From the NCBI RefSeq assembly GCF_041435435.1, contig NZ_CP108494.1, positions 3,506,501 to 3,570,500 on the forward strand: 64,000 nucleotides of DNA, written 5' to 3'. The notes under the pieces were generated by a model that saw nothing but the letters and a program-made list of their open reading frames with translations, ran no database searches and was not told the origin of the DNA. Source of the stretch: Streptomyces sp. NBC_01241 (GTDB lineage: Bacteria > Actinomycetota > Actinomycetes > Streptomycetales > Streptomycetaceae). Shown piece by piece: positions 43,380-52,024 of the stretch. Position numbers and translations under genes: made by a program. The stretch's first letter is position 1. Each line of letters begins with the position of its first letter.

Positions 43380-44299
43380 CCGCCGCGCAGAGCGTGTTCT
43401 TCGTCCTCGTGACGCTCGCCGTCGCCCTGGGTGTCTCACTCGCCTCGGTCGCCTACTTCCGGCGGGTCACGCTGCCGCGCCCGGCCGTCGGTGCCTTCAA
43501 CGGCAATGACATGGTCATCATGATGGGCTTCGTCGTCGCGCTGCCCTTCCTCTACCTCTCCCTTCCGGGCTGGCTGCTGCCGCCCGTGCTGGGGCTGACG
43601 CTGGCCGGTGGTCTCGCGGTCGGTTACGGGCCCGTCGTCCGGCGTGGACTGGTTCGCTGGTCGCTCATCGTCGGTCTGCTGGCCGCCGACTGGCTCGCCG
43701 CGCGCGCCGCCGAGGACGATCCCACCCACGCCCTGCCGTACTGGCTGGTCAACAGCGTGGTCATCATGATGATGGCGGTCGGCGCCGCCAACCTCAACGC
43801 GCAGGGCGGCTTGAAGCTGCGGCACATCTCCCGCTTCGCGCTGGCGCTCGCCGTGTATGACCTCTTCTTCGCCACCGTCGTGCCGCTCACCCAGAAGCTG
43901 TTCGACGCTGTGCAGGGCTACGCCTTCGCGCCATCGGCCGGGCTGCGCATGGGCGAGTTCGGTGCCGTCCTCGGCATGGGCGACCTCCTCGTGTACGCCC
44001 TCTTCACCACCGTGGCCTACAAGGCGTACGGACGTTCGGGGCTGACCTTGGCTCTTGGGCTGGTCGCCGTGTTCGGCGCGCTCGTGCCGACGCTGACACC
44101 CATCACGGTCGAGGCGCTCACCGGACACCTTCCGAAGGTTGTGCCCGCGCAGATCTTCTTCGGTCCGGCCGCGTTCTTCGGTTACGTCGTGCTGCGGCGG
44201 CGCGGCCCGGAGCGGCGCATGGCCGATGTCCGGCCGCCCGCGCGGCTCGCGACAGCCCACGGACAGCTGGAGGCCGCGAGCCCCCGCACTCGCGCGTGA
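43376..44299 (+). CDS. Polytopic membrane protein with YD...GxGD motifs (presenilin/SPP-like intramembrane aspartyl protease candidate)
   Basis: A 307-residue protein with about eight or nine membrane helices. Two intramembrane-type aspartates are seen: D162 in ALAVYDLFFATVV and D203 in VLGMGDLLVYAL, the YD and GxGD pair that defines presenilin, signal peptide peptidase and archaeal PSH proteases. A proline-containing VVPAQIFFGPAAFFG near the C-terminus sits where those enzymes have their PAL motif. The tail is short and basic. Translation is coupled to the ligase. It would cut a peptide within the membrane; the 28-residue ORF upstream is the obvious candidate substrate. The fold is inferred from motifs only. 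Confidence 0.65.
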   Translation: MTAAQSVFFVLVTLAVALGVSLASVAYFRRVTLPRPAVGAFNGNDMVIMMGFVVALPFLYLSLPGWLLPPVLGLTLAGGLAVGYGPVVRRGLVRWSLIVGLLAADWLAARAAEDDPTHALPYWLVNSVVIMMMAVGAANLNAQGGLKLRHISRFALALAVYDLFFATVVPLTQKLFDAVQGYAFAPSAGLRMGEFGAVLGMGDLLVYALFTTVAYKAYGRSGLTLALGLVAVFGALVPTLTPITVEALTGHLPKVVPAQIFFGPAAFFGYVVLRRRGPERRMADVRPPARLATAHGQLEAASPRTRA

Positions 44300-44758
44300 G
44301 CCGTCAAGGGCCCTCGGGGCCCGGTCCGGCCTCGGGCTGAGTCCGGCCCGGGGCTGATGCGCCCCGCGTACAGCCTGGCCCGTCGACACAGAGCAGCGCG
44401 ATCTCCCCGGACCTGTGCCTGCCGCACTGCCGGGGTGGCTCGGCTCCATGGCCGATCAGATCAACGACGAACAGCGGAGAACAGCCGCCTTTACGGCTTC
44501 CCGCCCGAGGAACACCCGCCATTCGTCCGGGCCCGCGGGATTCGCCCGCCACTGGCCAATATCGGAGCGAAGCAGGATCAGGACCGCGCCCTTGACACCT
44601 ATGAGTTATCCGGTTGCGACATTTTTAAAGCATTGGGTTGGCGTTCTACATCGGCACGGCGCCCGGTATTGGTGCCGCGTTCATGTCCTGCTCCTACCGT
44701 TTGCCTCGCCCGGCCTGTCCCGGCGCATCGTCCAACGTCCGAGGAGAGCACCCCGCAA
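44300..44758. other. 459-bp gap before alkaline phosphatase
   Basis: The first 50 bases are GC-rich with several CCCGG/CCGGG complements that could terminate the peptide operon. The rest should hold the phosphatase promoter. An AT-rich patch lies at about 44615-44635. A GTTCATGTCCT near 44687 resembles half a PHO box, but I see no convincing 11-bp direct repeat. Confidence 0.45.
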
Positions 44759-46285
44759 ATGCGCAGCAGACCAAGCAAGATCCTGGCGGTTCTCGCCGTG
44801 ACCGGTGCACTTGCCGCCAGCACCGCGGCGACCGCCAACTCCGCGCCCCAGCAGGGCGGCAATGGCAAGAAGCCGGAGATCCGTAACGTCATCTACCTGC
44901 TCGGCGACGGCATGGGCCGTACCCATGTCACCGCCGGGCGCGAGCGCTACTACGGCGCCGAGGGCAAGCTGAACATGGAGCGGCTGCCGAGCTATGGCGC
45001 GGTGGCGACGTCCGCCGTCGAGAAGGGCAGTGACCGGCCGGCGCTGGTCACCGACTCCGCCAGCGCGGCCACCGCGTGGTCCTCCGGTGTGAAGACGTAC
45101 AACGCGGCCATCGGCGTCGACTCGTACGAGAAGAAGCTGCCCACGCTGATGGAGCAGGCCAAGAAGTCGGGCTTCGCGACCGGCAACGTGTCCACCGCCG
45201 AGATCACCGACGCCACCCCGGCCGCCCAGATGAGCCATGCTCTGCTGCGCGGCTGCCAGGGCCCGGTGTACTCCGACGCCGCGTGCCTGCCGAAGAAGGA
45301 CGACGGGTCGTACGAGGACAAGCCCGCCGACAAGACCCTGATCACGCCGATCGCCCAGCAGATCGCCCGTAACGGCACCGCCGACGTGATCTTCGGCGGC
45401 GGCCTCGCACGCTTCGCGCCGGACGACCAGAAGGCGCTGGGGTCGCAGGGCTACCAGGTGCTCGGCAGCTTCGGCGACCCCGCGCTGCCCGCCCAGACCG
45501 CTGAGAGCCAGAAGGTCGCGACCAAGGCCGATCTCGACAAGGTCAAGAGCGGCAAGGTCGTCGGACTGTTCAACCGCGGGAACCTGACGGTCGAGACGTC
45601 CAAGGCCGGACTGCCCGCCGCCGCTCCGGAGAAGAAGGAGCCGACGCTCGCCGAGCTGACCAAGAAGTCGATCTCGCTGCTCGACGGCCGGTCCAAGAAG
45701 GGCTTCCTGCTCCAGGTCGAAGGCGCACTGATCGACAAGCGCTCGCACGCCAACGACGCGTCGCAGACCCTGGGCGAGATCAAGGCGTTCGACGACGCGG
45801 TCAAGGCCGCCACGGACTTCGCGAAGAAGGACGGCCACACCCTCGTCGTCGTGACGGCGGACCACGAGTGCGCCGGCTTCAACATCATCGAGAAGGGCAC
45901 CTTCACCAACGCCGAGGCGGCGGCCCCGCCGGCCAACAACGACTCGGGCAACACGGCCAACAACTCCGTGCCCGCGCGCTCGTCCTCGGCCAACGTCAAG
46001 GACCCGGCCCGCTCCTCCGGCATCGTCAACGGCTCGGGTGCCGGCGACGCCAAGAACTTCGGCCCGGCCACCTTCCGTACCCCCGACGACCCGGCGGGTG
46101 TGAAGGACGGCAGCGAGGACGCCAGCCTCTGGCTGACCTACCTGTCCGGTAACCACACCGGCGCCGATGTGCCGATCTACGCGTACGGACCGGGTAACAG
46201 CGCCTTCGCCGCCAGCCAGGACAACACCGAGCTCTACGGCAAGATGTACCGCTCGCTGTTCGGCACCGCACCGCGCGGCCACTGA
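44759..46285 (+). CDS. Secreted alkaline phosphatase (PhoA superfamily)
   Basis: A 508-residue exported phosphomonoesterase. The signal peptide (residues 1-28, KILAVLAVTGALAASTAATA) precedes the catalytic domain: NVIYLLGDGMGRTHV binds metal, VTDSASAATAWSSG carries the phosphorylated Ser (TDSA), EGALIDKRSHAND and VVTADHECAG supply zinc and magnesium ligands. The late Asn/Ser-rich insertion (about residues 395-440) is common in actinomycete enzymes. It releases phosphate from organic esters outside the cell. GAGGAG lies about twelve bases before ATG 44759. The frame is open far upstream, but that part is not protein-like. PhoP control is expected but not provable here. Confidence 0.93.
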   Translation: MRSRPSKILAVLAVTGALAASTAATANSAPQQGGNGKKPEIRNVIYLLGDGMGRTHVTAGRERYYGAEGKLNMERLPSYGAVATSAVEKGSDRPALVTDSASAATAWSSGVKTYNAAIGVDSYEKKLPTLMEQAKKSGFATGNVSTAEITDATPAAQMSHALLRGCQGPVYSDAACLPKKDDGSYEDKPADKTLITPIAQQIARNGTADVIFGGGLARFAPDDQKALGSQGYQVLGSFGDPALPAQTAESQKVATKADLDKVKSGKVVGLFNRGNLTVETSKAGLPAAAPEKKEPTLAELTKKSISLLDGRSKKGFLLQVEGALIDKRSHANDASQTLGEIKAFDDAVKAATDFAKKDGHTLVVVTADHECAGFNIIEKGTFTNAEAAAPPANNDSGNTANNSVPARSSSANVKDPARSSGIVNGSGAGDAKNFGPATFRTPDDPAGVKDGSEDASLWLTYLSGNHTGADVPIYAYGPGNSAFAASQDNTELYGKMYRSLFGTAPRGH

Positions 46286-46305
46286 CCCTCGCTCAGCCAC
46301 ACGAT

Positions 46306-46340
46306 CCGGGGCCGGGAGGGGGTGCCCCTCCCGGCCCCGG
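46306..46340 (+). terminator. Terminator after alkaline phosphatase
   Basis: A perfect 16-bp stem CCGGGGCCGGGAGGGG and its complement with a GTG loop, 20 bases past the stop codon. Confidence 0.85.
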
Positions 46341-46367
46341 GTCGTTCGTATTCCAGGAGCATGTCCG

Positions 46368-46913
46368 ATGAGACACCCGATCCGCATCACGACGGCCGCC
46401 GCGCTGGGCGCTCTCGCGCTGACCGCTCTCACGGGCTGCGGCACCTCCGGGGGGACCGACCCGGGCAAGGGCGAGCCGCTCGCGGCCGCCACCTCGGCCA
46501 CCGGTCTGCCCCTGCCCCCTCCCCGTTCCGCGCCGTCCCCGGCCGCGACGCTCCCGGCGCCCCCCGAACAGGGCGAGGTACGTGTCGAGGAAGGGCCGTT
46601 CACCGACCGCGTCCGCCTCACGCGGCTCACGCTCACCGGCGGGTCCGCCGTCAGCGGGCATCTGGCCATTACCTCCGACGTCAGCGATGTGCTCGCGCTG
46701 GAGCTGAGTGCCGCCTACTACGATTCCCAGGGTCGTTTCATCGGCACCGGCAGCTTCCAGTACCAGGAAGAGGGGCAGGACGCAGAGGGCGGCCATCACC
46801 ACGACGGGCCGCGCGCGGCGGGCGAGGGCATCGACTTCAAGGCGCCCGCCACCAAGCTCACCGGCACCGCGGCGGCCGCCGTCGTCTCCGTCCCCGTCCT
46901 GGTCAACGAGTAG
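46368..46913 (+). CDS. Putative lipoprotein
   Basis: A 181-residue protein with a short lipoprotein signal: basic start (MRHPIRITT), hydrophobic core and the lipobox LTALTGCG at residues about 18-25, so the Cys should be lipidated and the protein anchored outside. A Pro/Ala/Ser-rich spacer (about 35-70) leads to a beta-rich domain with EEGPFTDRVRLTRLTLTGG and a Glu/His-rich loop (EEGQDAEGGHHHDG) that might bind metal. FxLYAxYYD-like features of surface domains are seen but no family is recognised. AGGAG lies nine bases before the ATG. It follows the phosphatase terminator, so it is separately expressed. Confidence 0.7.
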   Translation: MRHPIRITTAAALGALALTALTGCGTSGGTDPGKGEPLAAATSATGLPLPPPRSAPSPAATLPAPPEQGEVRVEEGPFTDRVRLTRLTLTGGSAVSGHLAITSDVSDVLALELSAAYYDSQGRFIGTGSFQYQEEGQDAEGGHHHDGPRAAGEGIDFKAPATKLTGTAAAAVVSVPVLVNE

Positions 46914-46989
46914 CCGGGCTGGTCGACGAGCAGCCGTCCTGGTCAACGAGCGGTCGGGCGTCCGGTACGGCCGGGCGCCGGACGGAAGG

Positions 46990-47469
46990 TCACTCCTCAC
47001 CGTCGCCCTCGGCCGGTGGTTGCTTCAGGGCAAGGACGATCAGCAGCACGAACGCGGTGAGGGCGGTGAGCGTACGCAGGTTGTTGAACAGCTCCCAGCG
47101 CCGCAGGATTTCCGCGTGATCGACCGGGGCAGAGGTGAGCACCCACTCCTTGATCCGGCCGTTGATCGGCACGTTCCCGAGCCTGGTTATCAGGAAGGAC
47201 GCGAGGGCCAGCAGACCTGCCGTACCCGCGAGCAGCCGGGCGCGGCCGCGTGTCAGGGCGGCGAGCGTCAGGGAGCTCAGCGTCGCTGCGGCCATCGCGG
47301 TCTGCATGGTGATGCCGTTCGTCTTCATCAGTTCGGCGTGGAACGACAGCCGCATGTCGAGCGGTACGGCGTTGAACGTGGGGACGAGGTTGGCCGCGCC
47401 GTAGCCGAATGCGCCGGCGAGAAGGCCGGTGGCGAGCAGGGCGAGTCCCTGGAGGAGTCGGATGCGCAC
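46990..47469 (-). CDS. DUF1772-family membrane protein
   Basis: A 159-residue protein with four membrane helices. The DUF1772 features are present: an early helix with LLATGLLAGAFGYGAANLVP, the central F-x-MKTNGITMQTAM region, LITRLGNVPINGRIKEW (NVPIN being characteristic) and HAEILRRWELFNNLRTLTAL before the last helix. Function unknown; homologues are called anthrone oxygenase-like. GTG 47469 follows GGAG at nine bases. The frame is open further upstream but only as a shadow. It precedes nothing in its operon. Confidence 0.85.
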   Translation of the reverse strand: MRIRLLQGLALLATGLLAGAFGYGAANLVPTFNAVPLDMRLSFHAELMKTNGITMQTAMAAATLSSLTLAALTRGRARLLAGTAGLLALASFLITRLGNVPINGRIKEWVLTSAPVDHAEILRRWELFNNLRTLTALTAFVLLIVLALKQPPAEGDGEE

Positions 47470-47561
47470 GTTCGTCGGCTCCAGTACGTGGGGCTGATGG
47501 GGGACGGGTCCGGTGCACGGCCCGAGCGATGAGGACGGTGGAGGCCGGCGGGCTCCCGCAG

Positions 47562-48215
47562 TCACGCCTGAGCTGCCTCGAAGCGTTCGCACGGTCCGCC
47601 GTGGAGGCGCCCCGGAGGGAGCCTGCGGCCGTAGGCGAGCAGGAGGAGGTCCTGTGCCGCACCGGACACAGGCGTTCCGGCACCGAAGGACCAGTCGAGA
47701 TCGTCGGCGCGGAGTTCGATGCCGTCGAGGTCGGCTCCGAAGAACTTGAGGGTCCTGGCGTCGATGCCCGCCAAGAGGATGCGCACGCGGTCTTCGGGAA
47801 CCCGGCGGCCGAGGTCCAGTGCGACCGTGATGTCCAGGCCGTGGACCACGTCATGGCCCAGAGCCGCCTCGATCCCGCCGACCGGCGGCTTCCACGGGTG
47901 ATCCGCGTTGTCCCTGAGAAATGCCGCGAGTTCGCCCGTGGCATGGCTGGCCGCGTCCCTACGGGCACAGCGATCGGTCATCGCGTGGAGCTTGCCGCGC
48001 GCCCGGACGAGCTCCCACACCATCGTGGGGAACGAGTACCGGAAACCCATCGTCATATGGGCCGCGACCTCCCGTACCCGCCACCCCGCGCACAGGGTCG
48101 GCGCGTCCCACTTCTCGGGCGGCAAACCGTCCAGCACGGCCGCCAGTTCCCGGCGTTCGGCCGCGATCGCCGCTCTGATGTCCCCTGTTGATCTCCGGTC
48201 CGTTGTGTTCCCCAT
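47562..48215 (-). CDS. Maleylpyruvate isomerase/DinB-like mycothiol-dependent enzyme
   Basis: A 217-residue protein with the MDMPI N-terminal four-helix bundle: IAAERRELAAVLDGLPPEKW, then APTLCAGWRVREVAAHMTMG, in which the conserved His of VxxHM is a metal ligand, and a later HDVVHGLDI with two further His residues. This places it in the mycothiol-dependent maleylpyruvate isomerase superfamily; the C-terminal part (DLDWSFGAGTPVSGAAQDLL, LLAYGRRLPP) is also typical. The substrate is unknown. It is divergent from a LysR gene that begins 70 bases away, and is probably its regulatory target. Confidence 0.88.
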   Translation of the reverse strand: MGNTTDRRSTGDIRAAIAAERRELAAVLDGLPPEKWDAPTLCAGWRVREVAAHMTMGFRYSFPTMVWELVRARGKLHAMTDRCARRDAASHATGELAAFLRDNADHPWKPPVGGIEAALGHDVVHGLDITVALDLGRRVPEDRVRILLAGIDARTLKFFGADLDGIELRADDLDWSFGAGTPVSGAAQDLLLLAYGRRLPPGRLHGGPCERFEAAQA

Positions 48216-48285
48216 GCCTCAAGGGTCGCGGCGGCCCTGCCATAAGTCCAAGAGTTTGTATTTCTCGCAGCTAGCATCATCCGTT
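48216..48285. promoter_or_regulatory. 70-bp divergent promoter between the isomerase-like gene and LysR
   Basis: Overlapping divergent promoters must lie here. The stretch ATAAGTCCAAGAGTTTGTAT is AT-richer than its surroundings and is the likely LysR-binding and -10/-35 region. Confidence 0.6.
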
Positions 48286-49287
48286 ATGGACATTCGGCAG
48301 TTGCGGTACTTCGTCACGGTGGTCGAGGAAGCCAACTTCACCCGTGCCGCCGCCCGATTGCACCTGGCACAGCCGGGGGTGAGTGCCCAGGTCCGGCAAC
48401 TGGAGAAGGAACTCGGCCGGCCGCTGCTCGACCGTTCCGGCCGGTCTGTGACCCTGACGGAAGTGGGCGAGGCCGTCCTGCCGTACGCGCGGGCCGCGCT
48501 GGCCGCAGTCGAAGCGGTACGGCAGACCGTGGACGAGTTCACCGGACTGCTCCGCGGCCATGTCAACGTCGGCCTCATCTCGGGCACCGCGGGCGCCGCC
48601 ATCCGTGAATTCGACGTGGCCACCATCCTGGCCGACTTCCACGACAACCACCCCCAGGTGGAAATCGTCCTGACCGAGGACACGTCGGAGCGGATGCTCG
48701 CCGCACTGCATCGCGGGGAACTCGACATCGCCGTCATCGGGCTCGCGGACGAGGAACCCCCGCCAGCCATCTCCTTCCAGGTCGTGATCGACGACCCCCT
48801 GGTGGCCGCCGTCGCCCCGGACGACCCCGCCCTCACGCACGCGGGCCGCACGAGCATTGCGCTGGCCGAGCTCCGCGATCGCCCGCTGATCAGCCTGCCG
48901 CGCGGCACGGGCATCCGCGGAGTACTCGACCGCGCGTGCGCGCAGGCCGGATTCCGGCCCCGCATCGCCTTCGAGGCGGCCTCCCCGCTGTTCCTTGCCC
49001 GGCTCGCCGTCCGCGGTCTCGGCGTGGCGGTGATTCCGGCCCTTCGGAACGACGCGGCGTCGGCCTCCGGGCTGCGGACGCTGGAGATCACCGGGCCACG
49101 GCTACGCGCCCGCATCGCTCTGGCCTGGCGGACGGACGGCCCCTCCGGCCCCGCCGCCGCGGCCTTCCTGGACCTGCTGCGTGCAAGCCTCACCGTGCCT
49201 GACGTGCGGGACTCATCGCAGAGCGAGCCTCGCCCCGTACGAGAGCACGGAGTACGGGAACACGGAGTACGGGAACCCGGCCTATAG
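48286..49287 (+). CDS. LysR-family transcriptional regulator
   Basis: A 333-residue LysR protein. The N-terminal winged helix is textbook: MDIRQLRYFVTVVEEANFTR, AAARLHLAQPGVSAQVRQLE, KELGRPLLDRSGRSVTLTEVG. The effector-binding domain follows (HVNVGLISGTAGAAI, then ELDIAVIGLAD). The last 15 residues contain a short REHGV repeat that is not part of the fold. It is divergent from the maleylpyruvate isomerase-like gene and presumably regulates it. Confidence 0.93.
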   Translation: MDIRQLRYFVTVVEEANFTRAAARLHLAQPGVSAQVRQLEKELGRPLLDRSGRSVTLTEVGEAVLPYARAALAAVEAVRQTVDEFTGLLRGHVNVGLISGTAGAAIREFDVATILADFHDNHPQVEIVLTEDTSERMLAALHRGELDIAVIGLADEEPPPAISFQVVIDDPLVAAVAPDDPALTHAGRTSIALAELRDRPLISLPRGTGIRGVLDRACAQAGFRPRIAFEAASPLFLARLAVRGLGVAVIPALRNDAASASGLRTLEITGPRLRARIALAWRTDGPSGPAAAAFLDLLRASLTVPDVRDSSQSEPRPVREHGVREHGVREPGL

Positions 49288-49373
49288 GAGCACGGCGTAC
49301 CTGGGCGCACTCCCCGACGTCATCGTGGGGCGTGAAGTGCCCCGGCCGCACCTGTGGACGTACGGCGCGGCGT

Positions 49374-50192
49374 TCAGACGATCGGCGTGGACACGGCGCC
49401 GATTCCGTCGATCGTCACCTCGACCACGTCGCCGGCCTTCAGGTACACCTGCGGCGTACGAGCCCGCCCCACTCCGCCGGGGGTTCCGGTGAGGATCAGG
49501 TCCCCGGGACGCAGCGGCAGCATGGTGGACACGTACGCGACCAGGTGGGCCGGGGTGAACAGCAGGTCCGCGACCCCGTGTTCCTGGACGGACGTCCCGT
49601 TGACCGTGGTGCGCAGGACCGCGGTGGTGGGATCGAATTCATCGGGCGTGACCAGGACCGGGCCCACCGGGGTGGAACGCGCCCAGATCTTGCCCTGCAG
49701 CCACTCCGTCGAACGGTACTGCCAGCCCCGCATCGAGATGTCGTTGGCGACCGTGAAGCCGGCGATGTACTCGCCCGCTTCCTCCTCGCCCACCTTGTAC
49801 GCGGTCCGTCCGACGACGACGCCGAGTTCGCCCTCCCAGTCCATCTCGGGATCTTCCGCCACGGCCGCCACGGAGTCGGTGGGGCCGGTCAGGGTGTCGG
49901 CGAACTTCGCGAAGAGGGTGGGGTACGAGGGAAGGTCCCGGCCCATCTCCTGGATGTGGCCGGTGTAGTTGAGGCCGGCGCACAGCACCTTCGACGGGTT
50001 CGGTACGACCGTCTCCAGTTCGGCCTCGTCCACGCGGTGCCGGCTGCCGGTGGCGTTCCTCGCGATCTCCCGCCAGTTCTCGTTCGCCAGCAGGGCGCCG
50101 ACGTCGGCATGGCCGGGGATCTCGGTGAGCACGTCACCGTCCAGCCGGGCCGCGATCGTCCCGTCGTGGGTGCGCAGGGTTGCCAGTTTCAT
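49374..50192 (-). CDS. Fumarylacetoacetate hydrolase-family protein
   Basis: A 272-residue FAH-fold enzyme, last gene of the catabolic operon. Conserved elements are KVLCAGLNYTGHIQEMGRDL, DWEGELGVVVGR with the metal-binding Glu residues, YIAGFTVANDISMRGWQ with the metal-binding Asp, GPVLVTPDEF and ILTGTPGGVG. Family members act as acylpyruvate hydrolases, 2-oxo-hept-ene-dioate isomerases/decarboxylases or oxalocrotonate decarboxylases. Here it would process the ring-cleavage product after oxidation and deamination. GAGGAGAAGAG precedes the ATG. It follows the monooxygenase gene by 42 bases. Confidence 0.9.
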   Translation of the reverse strand: MKLATLRTHDGTIAARLDGDVLTEIPGHADVGALLANENWREIARNATGSRHRVDEAELETVVPNPSKVLCAGLNYTGHIQEMGRDLPSYPTLFAKFADTLTGPTDSVAAVAEDPEMDWEGELGVVVGRTAYKVGEEEAGEYIAGFTVANDISMRGWQYRSTEWLQGKIWARSTPVGPVLVTPDEFDPTTAVLRTTVNGTSVQEHGVADLLFTPAHLVAYVSTMLPLRPGDLILTGTPGGVGRARTPQVYLKAGDVVEVTIDGIGAVSTPIV

Positions 50193-50234
50193 GTCTCTCT
50201 TCTCCTCTTGTCCCGTTCGACGGCGCCGGCGCCG

Positions 50235-51431
50235 TCAGGCGTCGGTGGCGGCCGGCTCGGGGACGACCAGGTCGAAGAAGCCCCAGTGCGAGCCGGCGGG
50301 CAGCGTGCCCGACAGCATCCGGCCGCACTTCTGGGTCACGATGTGCGAGGAGCCCCGGTGCTGGCTTCCGGCATGGCTGTCGCGGAAGAAGCGCTGCAGG
50401 ACGCCGTCCCGCATGACCTGCGCACCCGCGAATCGGTGCACGAGCTGGCTGATCTCCAGCGCGGTACGGGTGGCGAGGCTGCAGGCGAGCCGCGACATCG
50501 TCTCCTGCTCGTCGTTCAGCTGGGCTCCCGCGGCGAGCGTCGACTCGTTGTCGCGCAGGGTGTCGCGCAGCAGCGCCATCGTGCCCCGGACGTGCGAGAA
50601 GTGCCGCGCGAACTCGCCGAAGAACTCGTCGCTGGTGACCAGGGAGCCCTCCGCGGGGTCCTTGCGCCGGGTCAGCTCGCGCAGTTCGTCGAGCATGCGC
50701 CGCCCGACGCCCTGCGACCAGGCGGCCTGGTGCAGGCCGGCCAGCAGAGCAGGGCTGAGCCAGTGCGTGGAACGGCCTCGGCGGGCGTTCTCCGGGCCGA
50801 TGCCGAACACGTACTTGTCCTCGACCAGCACGTCCTCGGCCCGGTAGTCGAGACTGGCGGTCGCGCGCAGTCCGAGCATCTCCCAGTTGTCGCTGATCCG
50901 CACGGCCGAGCGGGGAACGAGGCAGACCAGCCGCTCCCCGGTCTCCTCGACCGTCGCCGCGAGATTGAGGTGCGTGGCCATGGACACCCCGGGAGCGAAC
51001 TGCCAGACGCCGCTCACCCGGTAGCCGCCGTCGACCCGTACGGCCCGGCCGGTGAACGAGGTCGACTGCCCCGCCACCAGCGGGCACCCGCCGTCGGCGA
51101 AGAGCTCGGTCACCGCCTCGTCGCCCAGGTAGGTGGCCGCCGTCGCCGTCTCACTCGTGACGGCGCGCACGAGCCAGCCCAGCGAGGCGTCGGCGTGCGA
51201 CAGCTTCTCCACCACATGCAGGACCTGCAGGGGCGAAGCCTCCATGCCGCCGAGTTCGGCCGGCACGTGCAGCTTGAAGATTCCGCTGTCGCGGAGTGCG
51301 TCCTGCACCACGGGGGTCGGACGGCGCAGCCGCTCGCTGTCCGCGGCCTCGCTCTGCAGGAGCGGGTAGATCTCGTCCAGTTTCTCCAGCAGCCCGGAGA
51401 ATTCCTCTTCCACCTGCGTGTGGACCGTCAC
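50235..51431 (-). CDS. Acyl-CoA dehydrogenase-fold flavin monooxygenase (group D, HsaA/IacA-like)
   Basis: A 398-residue acyl-CoA-dehydrogenase-fold protein. It opens with EKLDEIYPLLQSEAADSERL, has IFKLHVPAELGGMEASPLQV, then SGVWQFAPGVSMATHLNLAA and LGLRATASLDYRAEDVLVED, and a C-terminal helical part with the conserved RDSHAGSQHRG. The ACAD catalytic Glu is not evident and the His-rich end fits the reduced-flavin hydroxylases of this fold. The GTG start overlaps the flavin reductase stop (GTGA) with AAAGGAG upstream, so the pair is coupled. It would hydroxylate an aromatic or N-containing ring with FADH2/FMNH2. Confidence 0.85.
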   Translation of the reverse strand: MTVHTQVEEEFSGLLEKLDEIYPLLQSEAADSERLRRPTPVVQDALRDSGIFKLHVPAELGGMEASPLQVLHVVEKLSHADASLGWLVRAVTSETATAATYLGDEAVTELFADGGCPLVAGQSTSFTGRAVRVDGGYRVSGVWQFAPGVSMATHLNLAATVEETGERLVCLVPRSAVRISDNWEMLGLRATASLDYRAEDVLVEDKYVFGIGPENARRGRSTHWLSPALLAGLHQAAWSQGVGRRMLDELRELTRRKDPAEGSLVTSDEFFGEFARHFSHVRGTMALLRDTLRDNESTLAAGAQLNDEQETMSRLACSLATRTALEISQLVHRFAGAQVMRDGVLQRFFRDSHAGSQHRGSSHIVTQKCGRMLSGTLPAGSHWGFFDLVVPEPAATDA

Positions 51432-52024
51432 GGTCGGCTCCTTTCGGACTGCGCGCCGTCCTTGGCGTTGTCTTCGGCGTCCTGGGCCAGCGCGCTCCAC
51501 TGGCCGCGGTAGAAGAGCAGGGGCCGGGTGTCGTCCTGCTGGCCGTAGGACAGCACACGCCCGAGCACCAGGGCGTGGTCCCCGCCGTCGTAGCCCGCCC
51601 ATGGCGTGCACTGGAAGTACGCCAGTGAACCGTTGATCCGCGGCGCCACGTCGTCCCCGACCCATTCGATGGGCTGGGACTGCGGCTTGCCCGCGAAGTG
51701 GAGCGCGGTGTCGAGCTGGTTGTCGCCGAGGACATTGACCGCGAAGGGGCGTTCGAGCAGATACGTCAGTGCGCGCGAGGTCCGCTGCATGGAGACCAGC
51801 ACCAGGGGCGGGTCCAGGGACACCGAGGTGAAGGAGTTCACCGTGACCCCGTAGTAGCTGTCGTCCGCCTGGTAGGTGAGCACGACGACGCCGGTGGCGA
51901 AGTTGCCCAGCGTATTGCGAAGTTGACGGGGATCGGCGAGCGATGGGATCGCGGCGCTGGACGCGAGGGTCTTGGCGTCAGCGGCTTTCTCATAGATCTC
52001 GGAGTCCCACATGATGTCGGTCAT
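51428..52024 (-). CDS. Flavin reductase (NADH:FMN/FAD oxidoreductase, HpaC-like)
   Basis: A 198-residue flavin reductase-like (FMN-binding split barrel) protein. The core is RNTLGNFATGVVVLTYQADD, YYGVTVNSFTSVSLDPPLVL, SMQRTSRALTYLLERPFAVN and VLGDNQLDTALHFAG, ending GDHALVLGRVLSYGQ. It supplies reduced flavin to a two-component monooxygenase. ATG 52024 has CAGGAGG six bases upstream. It is the only reductase of the operon, which contains two flavin monooxygenases (50235 and 57881), and it is translationally coupled to the first. Confidence 0.92.
   Translation of the reverse strand: MTDIMWDSEIYEKAADAKTLASSAAIPSLADPRQLRNTLGNFATGVVVLTYQADDSYYGVTVNSFTSVSLDPPLVLVSMQRTSRALTYLLERPFAVNVLGDNQLDTALHFAGKPQSQPIEWVGDDVAPRINGSLAYFQCTPWAGYDGGDHALVLGRVLSYGQQDDTRPLLFYRGQWSALAQDAEDNAKDGAQSERSRP

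Noticed and set aside
44680..44720. PHO box upstream of alkaline phosphatase
   Set aside because: One half-site-like GTTCATGTCCT is seen but no second 11-bp direct repeat in register, so PhoP control cannot be claimed from sequence.
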